Shown here: in pieces, positions 43,179 through 51,302 of the stretch | Position numbering within the stretch: the first letter of the stretch is position 1 | Layout: each line of letters starts with the position of its first letter | DNA from: Candidatus Mycobacterium methanotrophicum | GTDB taxonomy: Bacteria > Actinomycetota > Actinomycetes > Mycobacteriales > Mycobacteriaceae | Assembly: GCF_023515995.1 (NCBI RefSeq) | Contig: NZ_CP097320.1 | Location: 4,464,001-4,528,000, forward strand | Direction: 5' to 3' | Length of the DNA stretch: 64,000 bases | The notes under the pieces: model-generated | Told to the model about the DNA's origin: nothing | Database searches by the model: none | The model's input: the letters and a program-made list of their open reading frames with translations, nothing else | Translations under genes and position numbers: made by a program

Positions 43179-43691
43179 TTACCGCACGCCCTCTTTGGCA
43201 TAGACCACCCGCAGCACGTGCCCGAGTTCGGGTCCCATGACCAGCTCGGCCAATGTGCACAGCGTAACGACATACTCCGATCCGTGCGGCGGCTGAGCGT
43301 GGCACAGATGGTGTGCGATCTCGTGGAGCACCACCAGCTCGCGCATCGCCCAATCAGCCGTCGCACGGTCGGGAACCGCGATAACGCCAGTGCTGTCGTG
43401 GTTTTCGTAGTGCGCAGCCGTCGCCGCCCGCCGCGGCCGTACCTTCAGCGGAGTTAGGTTCGGCCACTGTCGCCGTACCGTCGGCATCGCCAGCACCTCG
43501 TCGACGTAACGCTGCACCGCCGGGACCGAAGCGAACCGCGCCTCGGGCGGCAGCGTCAACTGCGCGCCGAAGAACTCCACGCTGCGGCAACCGTGTTCGG
43601 CGGCGCGGTCGAACAGCGTCCGGACGAACGCCTCGGCGGCGTACACCTTGGCACGCTGCCAATCTCGGGCGGGCGCTTCCTCGGCGTTCAC
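43179..43691 (-). CDS. Putative zinc metallohydrolase (TIGR04338 type, Rv0185 homologue)
   Basis: 170 residues (Rv0185 about 169) from GTG 43691, whose GTGA overlaps the stop of the upstream gene. The signature is ELVVLHEIAHHLC, an HExxH metal site (near residues 123-127), followed by HGSEYVVTLCTLAELVMGPE with a possible third ligand. Upstream, RDWQRAKVYAAEAFVRTLFD and FFGAQLTLPPEARF are characteristic of the family. It has been found next to the DUF2786 gene throughout mycobacteria. Substrate unknown, probably a cytosolic peptidase-like protein. It is convergent with mymT, the stops being three bases apart. Confidence 0.85.
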   Translation of the reverse strand: MNAEEAPARDWQRAKVYAAEAFVRTLFDRAAEHGCRSVEFFGAQLTLPPEARFASVPAVQRYVDEVLAMPTVRRQWPNLTPLKVRPRRAATAAHYENHDSTGVIAVPDRATADWAMRELVVLHEIAHHLCHAQPPHGSEYVVTLCTLAELVMGPELGHVLRVVYAKEGVR

Positions 43692-44437
43692 CGCTCCAGC
43701 GCGCTCCGCGCCCCGGATAGCTCTGGGCCGGTTCCCAGTCGCGCCCGCTTGCCGGCTCGGTCCCCTGCCCGTCGCGCCGCCGACGAATACCCCGCGGAAG
43801 CCCGGGTGGCCTGCCAGCTGCCCCGCGCCGTCGAGGCACTGCGATAGTAATCGCGAAGTTCGATCTCCTTGTCCCGCAGCGCGACCGCGGTGCCCGGCGG
43901 ACGGCGACGGTCTTTCGTGGCTTCCCGCTGAGTCTGCTCGCGGGCCTCGCACAACCGCTGACCGACCCGGGCGCCGAAGGCGAGCTGAAAATTCAGCCGG
44001 GCGGTGATCGTCGGGGTGGGCCGGTGCGCACCTGAGGAGATGTAGGAATCCGACGCGCGCACCATCTGAACCACCAAGCTGGCGTACAACGCATGCGTGG
44101 CATCGACGTCCTCGGCAAACCCGTAGGCGTACACGAACGTCGAGTTGGATGCCACGTCGCAGCGCACATCGTTGGCCGACGCGATCGCCACGAACAGCTG
44201 TACATAGGTCCGCAATCCCCGCGTGCCGGCCGCGCCGATGGTGACGGTGCGCTGGACCGGCGCCTGCGCGGGCGTGCGCTTGTCCGCATGCGCCCGCGCC
44301 ACCGCCAAGTCGATGGACGTCGCGGTGGCCAGCCGTTGCGCTGCCGCCATGAAAGCCTCCGCCTCGTGGGCGTTGTCGGTCCCCTCGGCCTGGCGCAACA
44401 GGGCGGCGATCCGCGCCAGCATCTTGTCGTCACTCAT
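43688..44437 (-). CDS. DUF2786 protein (Rv0184 homologue)
   Basis: 249 residues, the length of Rv0184, from ATG 44437 (AGGAGTGG upstream). The N-terminal DUF2786 motif is KMLARIAALLRQAEGTDNAH followed by EAEAFMAAAQRLATATSIDL. The rest of the protein has a mixed fold, VQLFVAIASANDVRCDVASN and GFAEDVDATHALYASLVVQM, and a very basic tail. Function unknown. Coupled by GTGA overlap to the metallohydrolase gene, so the two proteins probably act together. Confidence 0.85.
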   Translation of the reverse strand: MSDDKMLARIAALLRQAEGTDNAHEAEAFMAAAQRLATATSIDLAVARAHADKRTPAQAPVQRTVTIGAAGTRGLRTYVQLFVAIASANDVRCDVASNSTFVYAYGFAEDVDATHALYASLVVQMVRASDSYISSGAHRPTPTITARLNFQLAFGARVGQRLCEAREQTQREATKDRRRPPGTAVALRDKEIELRDYYRSASTARGSWQATRASAGYSSAARRAGDRAGKRARLGTGPELSGARSALER

Positions 44438-44533
44438 GGCGCCACTCCTGCCCATCGCTTCGCTCTGCATCGTCGGTGGCGCGACTCATGGCCACCAAAC
44501 TAGGCCACCGGTACGACTTTCCGATGCGGCGCC

Positions 44534-45373
44534 TCACAGGCGCGCGGTGATCCACGAAACCACATCGTCGAGTACCTGATTGCGCTCCGGCTCGTTGAAC
44601 ACCTCGTGATACAGACCCGGGTAGACCTTCAGCTCGACGTCGGAGCTGCCCACGGCCTCGACCAACTGGCGGCTGCCGTCGACGGGAATCAGCCTGTCCT
44701 CGGATCCGTGCACGACCAGCAGCGGCGCGGCCAACGCGGGAGCCCGCTGCGGCATCGTTTCGCCGACCGTGAGCAGCGCGCGGGCGATGCCGGCAGGGAC
44801 CTTGCCGTGATGTACCAGCGGATCGGTGTTGTAGGCGGTCACCACGGCCGGGTCGCGAGATATCGCGCCGGCGTCGAGTTCCTGCACCGGCAACCCGGGC
44901 GCGATCGCGCCGAGCGCCTTGGCGATCGGCAACAGCAGCGGCGAAACGGCGGTCTGGGCCGCCACCGCCGGCCCGGAAAGCACCATCAGGTCGTAGTCGT
45001 CCGGGCGCTCGACGCCGTAGGCGAAGACGATGCCGCCGCCCATGCTGTGTCCGAGCACGATGCGCGTGAGCCCGGAATGTTCCTTGGTGGCGATACCGAC
45101 CAGGGTGGCGAAGTCGCCGGTGTACTCGCAGATGTCTTTGACCAGCACCCGCTTGCCGCCCGAGCGGCCATGTCCGCGGTGGTCGAGCGCATAGGTGACC
45201 AGCCCGTCCTGCCCGAACCGCGCCGCGACGTGGTCGTAGCGGCGGGCGTGCTCACCCAGGCCGTGCGAGAGCACGACCACCCCACGCGGTGTGATATCGG
45301 GAGTCCAGAGGTCGTAGACGATGCGCACGCCGCCCACGCCGTCGAAGGTTCGTTCGCTGCGGGTGGTTGCCAT
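44534..45373 (-). CDS. Monoacylglycerol lipase (Rv0183 homologue)
   Basis: 279 residues from ATG 45373, the exact length of Rv0183. Alpha/beta-hydrolase with the oxyanion region VVVLSHGLGEHARRYDHVA, nucleophile elbow VLGHSMGGGIVFAYG (Ser near residue 110), PLLVVHGSEDRLIP with the catalytic Asp and YPGLYHEVFNEPE with the catalytic His. It hydrolyses monoacylglycerols at the cell surface, releasing fatty acids from host lipids in M. tuberculosis. The open frame extends 230 codons further upstream, overlapping the sigG remnant on the other strand, and is not coding there. The same divergent lipase/sigG arrangement exists in M. tuberculosis. Confidence 0.93.
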   Translation of the reverse strand: MATTRSERTFDGVGGVRIVYDLWTPDITPRGVVVLSHGLGEHARRYDHVAARFGQDGLVTYALDHRGHGRSGGKRVLVKDICEYTGDFATLVGIATKEHSGLTRIVLGHSMGGGIVFAYGVERPDDYDLMVLSGPAVAAQTAVSPLLLPIAKALGAIAPGLPVQELDAGAISRDPAVVTAYNTDPLVHHGKVPAGIARALLTVGETMPQRAPALAAPLLVVHGSEDRLIPVDGSRQLVEAVGSSDVELKVYPGLYHEVFNEPERNQVLDDVVSWITARL

Positions 45374-45479
45374 CAGGGGCAGCGTAGCGGTCCGCCGTCG
45401 CACTTGCTGCGTGTGCTCGCTCGCGTGAGCCTGCTCGCCGGTGACCCAACCGACGGCATGTTCGGTGGCGGTGATGCGG

Positions 45480-45904
45480 ATTTTTCTGCCACCGCGCTGC
45501 CCTACCGGCGCGAACTGCTCGCGCATTGCTACCCGACGGGTTCGTTGCACGCCGCCGAGGATCTGGTGCAGGAGACCTTTTTGGGGCCTGGAAGGCCTAC
45601 GACCGCTTCGAGGGAAAGTCGTCGGTGCGCACCTGGCTACACCGCATCGCCACCGATCCCTGCCTGACCGCGCTGGAGGGCCGGCCGCGCCCAGTTCGGA
45701 TCCGACCGCCGAGCTGGTAGAGCGCGCTGAGATGCCGTGGCTCGAGCCGTTGCCGGACGTTTCCGAAGATCCCTCTGATCCGTGATTGTTGGTGCTCGCG
45801 AATCGGTGCGGCCGGCGTTCGTGGCGGCGAGCGGCGCGAGAGAGCAGAAGATGTTGAAAGGCAACATCTTCGGCGGCGGCAACTCGCACGTCGAGACATC
45901 GTAA
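45480..45904 (+). pseudogene. sigG: Decayed ECF sigma factor SigG, frameshifted and truncated
   Basis: SigG (Rv0182c) sequence is recognisable across all three plus frames: SATALPYRRELLAHCYPTGS with LHAAEDLVQETFL (region 2), then WKAYDRFEGKSSVRTWLHRI with ATDPCLTALEGR from about 45590. SSDPTAELVERAEMPWLEPL ends by 45785, and VGARESVRPAFVAAS runs from 45787. At least three indels separate the pieces. Region 4, the -35-binding helix-turn-helix, and the C-terminal SnoaL-like domain are gone, and the frame runs out into unrelated sequence ending at 45904. The gene sits divergent from the lipase exactly as in M. tuberculosis. The SigG-dependent response is therefore lost unless another copy exists. 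Confidence 0.88.
45847..45871. repeat. Perfect 10-bp inverted repeat inside the sigG scar
   Basis: GAAGATGTTG (45847-45856) and its exact complement CAACATCTTC (45862-45871) flank five bases. It lies at the point where SigG similarity ends, so it may mark a deletion joint or act as a hairpin terminator upstream of the pirin gene. Confidence 0.7.
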
Positions 45905-45988
45905 AGCGCCCAACGTCGAGGTATTGCGCGATTTTTGCCGATTTGGCCCCGAAAAATCGACGTTGGACACCCCGCCTACCCTGCAGTC

Positions 45989-46726
45989 ATGCCTGCCACC
46001 GTCCAGATCCGGCGGGCCGCCGACCGGGCGGTCACCGAGACGTCTTGGCTGAACTCGAGGCACTCATTTTCGTTCGGCGACCACTACGACCCCGCCAACA
46101 CCCACCACAGCGTGCTGCTGGTCGACAACGACGACGTGGTGACAGCACCGGCTGCGGGTTTCGATACCCACCCGCACCGCGACATGGAAATCGTGACCTG
46201 GGTGCTGGACGGCTCGTTGGCGCATCGCGACTTTGCGGGCAACAGCGGAGTGGTCTATCCCGGTCTGGCGCAACGGATGTCGGCGGGCACCGGCATCTTG
46301 CACTCCGAACGCAACGACTCGCCGCGTGATCCGGTGCATTTCATACAGATGTGGGTGCAGCCCGACGTGTCGGGCATCGCGCCGAGCTACCAGCAGCACG
46401 AGATCGGCGACGATCTGCTCGACGGCCGCTTGGTGACGATCGCCTCGGGCATGCCCGGGCACGACGCCGCCATCACCATCCACAACCGGTCGGCAGCACT
46501 GCACGGCGCGCGTCTGCGGCGCGGCGACAGCATCGGCCTGCCTGCGGCGCCTTATCTGCACCTGCTCGTCGCCCGCGGCCGACTGAGCATGCCGACCGCC
46601 GACAGCGAGGCCGCGCTGGCCGCGGGCGATGCAGCGCGGTTCGCCGCGTCGAACGGCGCCCGGGTCACAGCACAGCAGGCCAGCGAAATTCTGATCTGGG
46701 AGATGCACGCGGCGCTCAGCGGCTAG
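45989..46726 (+). CDS. Pirin-family cupin protein (Rv0181c homologue)
   Basis: 245 residues (Rv0181c about 244). Pirin motif with iron ligands: FDTHPHRDMEIVTWVLDGSL followed by AHRDFAG (His residues), and MSAGTGILHSERNDS. FIQMWVQPD follows, and the second cupin domain is short. Bacterial pirins such as YhaK or quercetinase-like YhhW oxidise flavonoids or act as redox-sensitive regulators, and the role in mycobacteria is unknown. ATG 45989 gives the conserved start PATVQIRRAADRAVTETSWL. It follows the sigG remnant and precedes the Rv0180c-like gene by 27 bases on the same strand. Confidence 0.9.
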   Translation: MPATVQIRRAADRAVTETSWLNSRHSFSFGDHYDPANTHHSVLLVDNDDVVTAPAAGFDTHPHRDMEIVTWVLDGSLAHRDFAGNSGVVYPGLAQRMSAGTGILHSERNDSPRDPVHFIQMWVQPDVSGIAPSYQQHEIGDDLLDGRLVTIASGMPGHDAAITIHNRSAALHGARLRRGDSIGLPAAPYLHLLVARGRLSMPTADSEAALAAGDAARFAASNGARVTAQQASEILIWEMHAALSG

Positions 46727-46753
46727 GGTGGGCCGGACGAACAGGAGTCCGTA

Positions 46754-48106
46754 ATGAGTGAATCCCAGCCCCGTCACGCCGTACCCGGAGCCGAGGCGGT
46801 CGAGGTGCTGCCGCACCCGGATGACATCCTTCAATCCGGCCTCGCCAACCCCAAAGCGACGCGGACGGTACGGTTCTGGGCCATCCCGATCGTCATCACG
46901 CTGACCGTCTTGGCGGCGCTGGCCGCTTTCTACCTTGGCGGCATCCTGCGGCCGATGACCAACCTGCGCCACTTCCCGATTGCGGTGGTGGACGAGGACG
47001 CCGGGCCCACCGGCGCGCAGGTCGTCAAGGGACTGCTCTCCGGGTTCGAGAAGGACGACGCCTACGACGTCCGCGTGCTGACGCGCGACCAGGCCAAGCA
47101 CCAATTGGACACCGGGCAGGTCTACGGCGTCGCGGTGATACCGCCCAACTTCTCCTCCACGCTGCAGGCCTTCGCGAAAAGCGCGCTAACGCCGGGACGC
47201 GTCGAGCGGCCCATCATTGTCGTGTCGACGAATCCGCGAGCAGGAGCCCTCGGCGCCAGCATCGCCAATCAGAGCCTCACGCGTGCCATCACGATGGTCG
47301 ATCATCGGGTGGGCGAACGGCTTTCACAAGAAGTAGCGCAGCAATCGGGTCCAAGGCCGATGCCGGCTGCTGTGACGTTGATGCTGCGGAATCCGATCGA
47401 AGTCCAGCCCACGGTGCACAATGCGCTGCCGGACGGGACCGGCAACGGGTTATCGGCGTTCTACTATTCGTTGTTGCTGTTGTTGGCCGGCTTCACCGGC
47501 AGCATTGTGGTCAGCATGCTGGTGGACTCGATGCTCGGCTTTGTGCCCGCCGAGGTCGGTCCGGTCTACCGGTTCGCCGAGCAGGTGAAGATCTCGCGAT
47601 TGCGCACACTGCTGATCAAGTGGGCGTTGATGACGGTGTTGGCGTTGCTGACGTCGGGCGTCTACATGTTGATTGCGGCGCGGTTGGGTATGCCGATCCA
47701 CCACAGCTTGCAGTTGTGGCTCTACGGGGTGTTCGCGATCGCGGCGGTTGGTATCACCTCCACCTCGCTGATCGCGGTCCTGGGCGCACTCGGTCTGCTG
47801 GTCAGCATGTTCGTCTTCGTGATTCTCGGGTTGCCGTCGGCAGGCGCCACGGTGCCGTTGGAGGCCGCGCCGCAGTTCTTCGGCTGGCTTGCCAAGTTCG
47901 AGCCGATGCACCAGGTGTTCCTGGGCGCGCGGTCGCTGCTGTACTTCGACGGTCAAGCCGACGCCGGATTGTCGCAAGCGCTGACGATGACGGCTATCGG
48001 GCTGGTCATCGGTGTGCTGCTCGGCGCCGTCGTCACCTGGATCTACGACCGGCGCGGTTATCACCGGACTCCCCCGTGGCTCGAGGCGTCGGCGCCATCG
48101 GAGTAA
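46754..48106 (+). CDS. YhgE/Pip-type ABC-2 family membrane protein (Rv0180c homologue)
   Basis: 450 residues (Rv0180c about 452), ATG 46754 with AGGAG upstream. An N-terminal cytosolic segment and first helix (PIVITLTVLAALAAFYLGGI) lead to a large extracytoplasmic domain with FPIAVVDEDAGPTGAQVVKG and VYGVAVIPPNFSSTLQAFAK, the YhgE/Pip signature. Five C-terminal helices resemble ABC-2 permeases. Relatives function as phage receptors or secretion-associated membrane proteins, and no ATPase is encoded nearby. Conserved upstream of the Rv0179c-like gene, on the same strand. Confidence 0.85.
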   Translation: MSESQPRHAVPGAEAVEVLPHPDDILQSGLANPKATRTVRFWAIPIVITLTVLAALAAFYLGGILRPMTNLRHFPIAVVDEDAGPTGAQVVKGLLSGFEKDDAYDVRVLTRDQAKHQLDTGQVYGVAVIPPNFSSTLQAFAKSALTPGRVERPIIVVSTNPRAGALGASIANQSLTRAITMVDHRVGERLSQEVAQQSGPRPMPAAVTLMLRNPIEVQPTVHNALPDGTGNGLSAFYYSLLLLLAGFTGSIVVSMLVDSMLGFVPAEVGPVYRFAEQVKISRLRTLLIKWALMTVLALLTSGVYMLIAARLGMPIHHSLQLWLYGVFAIAAVGITSTSLIAVLGALGLLVSMFVFVILGLPSAGATVPLEAAPQFFGWLAKFEPMHQVFLGARSLLYFDGQADAGLSQALTMTAIGLVIGVLLGAVVTWIYDRRGYHRTPPWLEASAPSE

Positions 48107-48236
48107 ATGCGCAAATAGCCAGCCGCCGAACGTAATTGGACCACAGCTAAACCGTCACGCGACTGTTATCCGAGGTGACTGGGTTATCCCCGCGGTTGAT
48201 GTTGTGCTGGTTGTACCAACGTCCGAAAGGGCAACC

Positions 48237-49325
48237 GTGCCGTCTCCCGTCGCCGCCTTCCGGCGCACCGCAGCCTGCTGCGCCGTGATGACGCTGTGCC
48301 TGACGCTGACAACAAGCACCGGGCAGCCGGTCGCCCGTGCCGAGGCCCGTGACCTGTTGGCCAATGCCATTGCCAACACTCAAGGTTCCTACCTGGTGTA
48401 CAACTTCGGCGGTGGACATCCGGCGCCAATGCTCGACGCCGCCGGTCGCTGGTATGACGGCAACAGCGGTGGCCATCTGATGATCGTCAAGGGCGCCTCG
48501 CAACGGCTTTCACCACATCTGCTGGTCGACAGCCATCGCGGTTACCAGGCGCGCTGTGAACGCAATCCCGGCGCACGCACCGGCGACGGCCTGATACAAG
48601 CCTCGGAGACCTACACTCCCGTGCAGGCCTGGCAGGTGATGGGGCAGCCGACAATCGCCGTCAACGCCAACTTCTTCGACATCCGGGGGCAGAAGGGCGG
48701 TTCATGGCGCTCCACGAACTGTAGTTCACCGCTGGGCGCTTACGTCGACAACACCCGTGGTCAAGGCCGTGCCAACCAGGCGGTCACCGGCACGATCCCC
48801 TATGCGGGCAAACAGGGCCTGTCCGGCGGGAACGAAAACTGGAGCGCATTGGCGACGATGATCATGCCGACCCGTGGTGCGCCATCGGTGGTGTGGCCTA
48901 ACGGCGGCAGGGACGGCCGCGACTACGACGCTGCCACGCCCGTCGTCAACGGCTTGGTGGAACGGGGCGACTCGTTCGTCGCGGTGAGCGGTCTCGGGCT
49001 GCTATCCCCGGGCAATACCGGCCAGCTCAACGACGGCGGCCCCAGCGCTGCCCGTACGGCTCTCGGGTATTCGAAACCGCGAGACGAGATGTATGTGTTC
49101 CAGGGCGGCAGCTACACGCCGGACAACATCCAGGACCTGTTCCGCGGCTTGGGCAGCGACACCGCTGTGTTGCTGGACGGCGGTGGGTCGTCGGCGATCG
49201 TGCTGCGCCGCGACACCGGTGGTATGTGGGCCGGGGCCGGCGTGCCGAAGGGGAATTGCGACACCGCTCAGGTGCTCTGCGACTCGCGCGAACGCGCGCT
49301 GCCAAGCTGGCTGGCGTTCAACTAG
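48237..49325 (+). CDS. Phosphodiester-glycosidase-domain secreted protein (Rv0179c/LprO-like)
   Basis: 362 residues from GTG 48237 (AAAGGG upstream); the Rv0179c product LprO has about 369. An N-terminal signal (residues 1-35) has a Cys-rich hydrophobic core (ACCAVMTLCLTL) but no clear lipobox at its end, so lipid attachment is doubtful here. The body has the NAGPA/DUF2233 pattern: PTIAVNANFFDIRGQKGGSW, TALGYSKPRDEMYVFQGG and LGSDTAVLLDGGGSSAIVLR. NAGPA domains cleave phosphodiester-linked sugars, which suggests action on wall or host glycoconjugates in the periplasm or outside. This is inference from family. Confidence 0.82.
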   Translation: MPSPVAAFRRTAACCAVMTLCLTLTTSTGQPVARAEARDLLANAIANTQGSYLVYNFGGGHPAPMLDAAGRWYDGNSGGHLMIVKGASQRLSPHLLVDSHRGYQARCERNPGARTGDGLIQASETYTPVQAWQVMGQPTIAVNANFFDIRGQKGGSWRSTNCSSPLGAYVDNTRGQGRANQAVTGTIPYAGKQGLSGGNENWSALATMIMPTRGAPSVVWPNGGRDGRDYDAATPVVNGLVERGDSFVAVSGLGLLSPGNTGQLNDGGPSAARTALGYSKPRDEMYVFQGGSYTPDNIQDLFRGLGSDTAVLLDGGGSSAIVLRRDTGGMWAGAGVPKGNCDTAQVLCDSRERALPSWLAFN

Positions 49326-49594
49326 ATCGCCGCGCCAGCAAGCGACTCACCGATCAGATGAACGAGGTCCGCAAGTTCGTGACATCCCGGGCTCCGCAGT
49401 CGTCGATCCAGGACGCGATCGTCGCAGTACCACGCAGCGGCGCTTTAGTTGTTCTGATTTCCCGCAACGTGCGAACGTCGGCGGCGGCACCCCTCCAAAA
49501 CGACCCTGCGGCTACACCACGCTCGTTATGCTTTGGCGCAGGGCACCGGTAGGCACTGCATGGCCCGGTGACTGGTGGCGAAGAGAGGTGGAAC
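49326..49594. other. Intergenic region before the small secreted protein
   Basis: No recognised gene. A 64-codon plus-strand frame (49359-49552, starting MNEVRKFVTSRAP) resembles nothing known to me and lacks a clear ribosome site. Confidence 0.4.
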
Positions 49595-50032
49595 ATGTTC
49601 CGCGAACTAGCCATCGCCGCTGCAATCGCGGGTGCCGCAATCGGCATGGCGCCAACCGCCGCCAGCGACCCGACTCGCTATGACGGCGACGTGCCGGGGA
49701 TTGACTACGGCGCTCACCTCTCCGGACCGTGTGATAGCTACGAGCGGTATGTGTTTGGACGAGGCCCCGGCGGCGAGGCCCTGGCATGTCACGCAATCCC
49801 GAACCAGTTCTTCCCCACCCAGTCCGTGGCCGACGCGTATTGGGTCATCTCGTACCCGCTGTACGGAGTCCAGCAGGCCGGCGCACCATGCCCGGGTCCG
49901 CAATCGGCGGCACAATCTCCCGACGGACTCGAAATGCTTTGCTTTGGAGCGCGAGGGTGGCAGCCCGGGCGCCTGATCGGGTCTGGCGCACCACTTCCTG
50001 GATCCCCCGCAGAAGTCATCCCTGTCGGGTGA
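49595..50032 (+). CDS. Small secreted mycobacterial protein of unknown function
   Basis: 145 residues from ATG 49595 (AGAGAGG upstream). A signal peptide (MFRELAIAAAIAGAAIGMAP) ends at TAASDP, so the mature protein of about 115 residues begins near DPTRYDG. It has four Cys (GPCDSYERY, EALACHAIP, GAPCPGPQ, EMLCFGARGW) placed to form two disulfides, many aromatic residues and a Pro-rich end. The pattern GxCDSYERYVFGRGPGGEAL resembles small exported proteins common in slow-growing mycobacteria, none with known function. The gene lies alone between the Rv0179c-like gene and the end of the convergent mce1 operon. Confidence 0.75.
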   Translation: MFRELAIAAAIAGAAIGMAPTAASDPTRYDGDVPGIDYGAHLSGPCDSYERYVFGRGPGGEALACHAIPNQFFPTQSVADAYWVISYPLYGVQQAGAPCPGPQSAAQSPDGLEMLCFGARGWQPGRLIGSGAPLPGSPAEVIPVG

Positions 50033-50037
50033 GCGCC

Positions 50038-50781
50038 TTACAGCTTGGGCGTCAAATCGAACGAGGTGATAGTCGTCATCCTGGTCACCAGCCACCGGTC
50101 GTGACCGCGCCTCATAAATATCCGGTAGGATAGGTACTTCAACCATGGAATTGACTTCGCCGCAGCACTGGTAGCCGTGGTGTTGGTGTACACGACGACG
50201 GTGGCCTCGGGACTGTTTAGTGATTCCACGGCCGCACCGGTGATCACGGTGCTGTCTGTGACCTTCGCCTGCTTGTTGGTCGCCGCGATCGCATCGATGA
50301 ATTTGCGGTAGTCGGCTTCAAGGTCACCACTGAGGTAGGTGGATGCACGATCGGCCAGCGTGTCCATATTTTCCGGGGTGTAGTTCCACAGCGCGGTGAT
50401 CGCGTTGACCGCGGTCTGGACGATCTCCAGCTTGGTCGCTACCAGTGCGCGATCAGCCAAATACGGCTGCAGGGCAGCACCCGCGAACGCCGCAGAGCCG
50501 ACAAGCAGCGCCGCCGACACGCCCGCAACCAGGGCAAGCCACCGGCCTGTCCGCCGTTTTGCCGGGGCGACGGCGTCATCGCTTGCAGCCGACTCCTCCG
50601 CGGCCGCCTCGTCGGCTGCGCTGGTGCTGGTGCCGTCGTCCGCGGTACGGTCGACCTCAGCGCCATCGATGCTGGCGTCGGCGGATCCGGTTGCCGCGTC
50701 GTCGCGCTCGCGGGGGCGTTCCCCCGCCTCGTCGGGAGCCTCGTCGGTCAGACCACCTGGACAAGGCTGCTGATCTTCCAC
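50038..50781 (-). CDS. Mce-associated membrane protein (Rv0178 homologue), last gene of the mce1 operon
   Basis: 247 residues (Rv0178 about 244) from GTG 50781, five bases after a strong AAGGAAGGAGA site. The start lies inside the preceding gene, a 34-base overlap. No ATG, GTG or TTG exists in frame between it and the membrane helix. An acidic, low-complexity cytosolic part (to about residue 107) leads to one helix (WLALVAGVSAALLVGSAAFA) and a periplasmic Mam domain (EIVQTAVNAITALWNYTPEN, ASTYLSGDLEADYRKFIDAI, RWLVTRMTTITS). Mam proteins stabilise Mce complexes. The small secreted protein gene converges on it five bases away. Confidence 0.87.
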   Translation of the reverse strand: MEDQQPCPGGLTDEAPDEAGERPRERDDAATGSADASIDGAEVDRTADDGTSTSAADEAAAEESAASDDAVAPAKRRTGRWLALVAGVSAALLVGSAAFAGAALQPYLADRALVATKLEIVQTAVNAITALWNYTPENMDTLADRASTYLSGDLEADYRKFIDAIAATNKQAKVTDSTVITGAAVESLNSPEATVVVYTNTTATSAAAKSIPWLKYLSYRIFMRRGHDRWLVTRMTTITSFDLTPKL

Positions 50782-51302
50782 TGGTCTCCTTCCTTTTGGG
50801 CCGTTACAAGCCAGCGGGATGCGACATCGACGGTTTTCTTGCCGTCCGGCGACTTTGAGCTGACCTGGCTGGCCACCAGCACGTTGGCGCTGCCGTCGTC
50901 GTTCCATCGCTCCACTCCGGCGTCGAGAACCGTGCCGGTTGTCGGCTCCCCCCTCGCCACTGCAAGCAGAACCAAATTCGCCCGCTGTTGGTACTGTTTG
51001 GCAAACTCACCGGTGGCATGCGCCAACACACGATCCACGTATTTGTTGGCGTGGAACGGATCCGGCGACGTGAACTCCGTCATGAAGGAGCGGACGTCGG
51101 CGATCACCGTACGGTCTTTCATCGCTGCCCGTCGCTGCGACTCGTGCGAGATCAGCACCAGAGCGCAAGCCGTGATCGCCTCTGCCATGACTACCGCGGC
51201 GACGGTAAACCTGAGCGGCAGCCGCCATTCGCGTCGCGGCGCAACGGCCCGCTCCACGAACAGCGGTGCTTCGCCCGGTTGAACCTTGCGCCGCGGGCTC
51301 AT
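50748..51302 (-). CDS. Mce-associated membrane protein (Rv0177 homologue)
   Basis: 184 residues, the length of Rv0177, from ATG 51302 in an ATGA overlap with the upstream gene. A basic N-terminus (SPRRKVQPGE) and one membrane helix (LRFTVAAVVMAEAITACALV) precede a Mam-type periplasmic domain: ADVRSFMTEFTSPDPFHANK, VLAHATGEFAKQYQQRANLV and a final beta sheet with VASRWLVTAQKEGDQWKISS. It is one of four Mce-associated genes at the end of mce1. Confidence 0.9.
   Translation of the reverse strand: MSPRRKVQPGEAPLFVERAVAPRREWRLPLRFTVAAVVMAEAITACALVLISHESQRRAAMKDRTVIADVRSFMTEFTSPDPFHANKYVDRVLAHATGEFAKQYQQRANLVLLAVARGEPTTGTVLDAGVERWNDDGSANVLVASQVSSKSPDGKKTVDVASRWLVTAQKEGDQWKISSLVQVV

Noticed and set aside
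45374..46063. Upstream extension of the monoacylglycerol lipase frame by 230 codons
   Set aside because: The lipase has a well-matched start at 45373, and the extension lies antisense to the sigG remnant with no similarity to anything.
50749..50751. CTG as start of the last Mce-associated gene, overlapping the previous stop as CTGA
   Set aside because: A GTG at 50781 with a strong AAGGAAGGAGA site gives the expected length, so no unusual start is needed.
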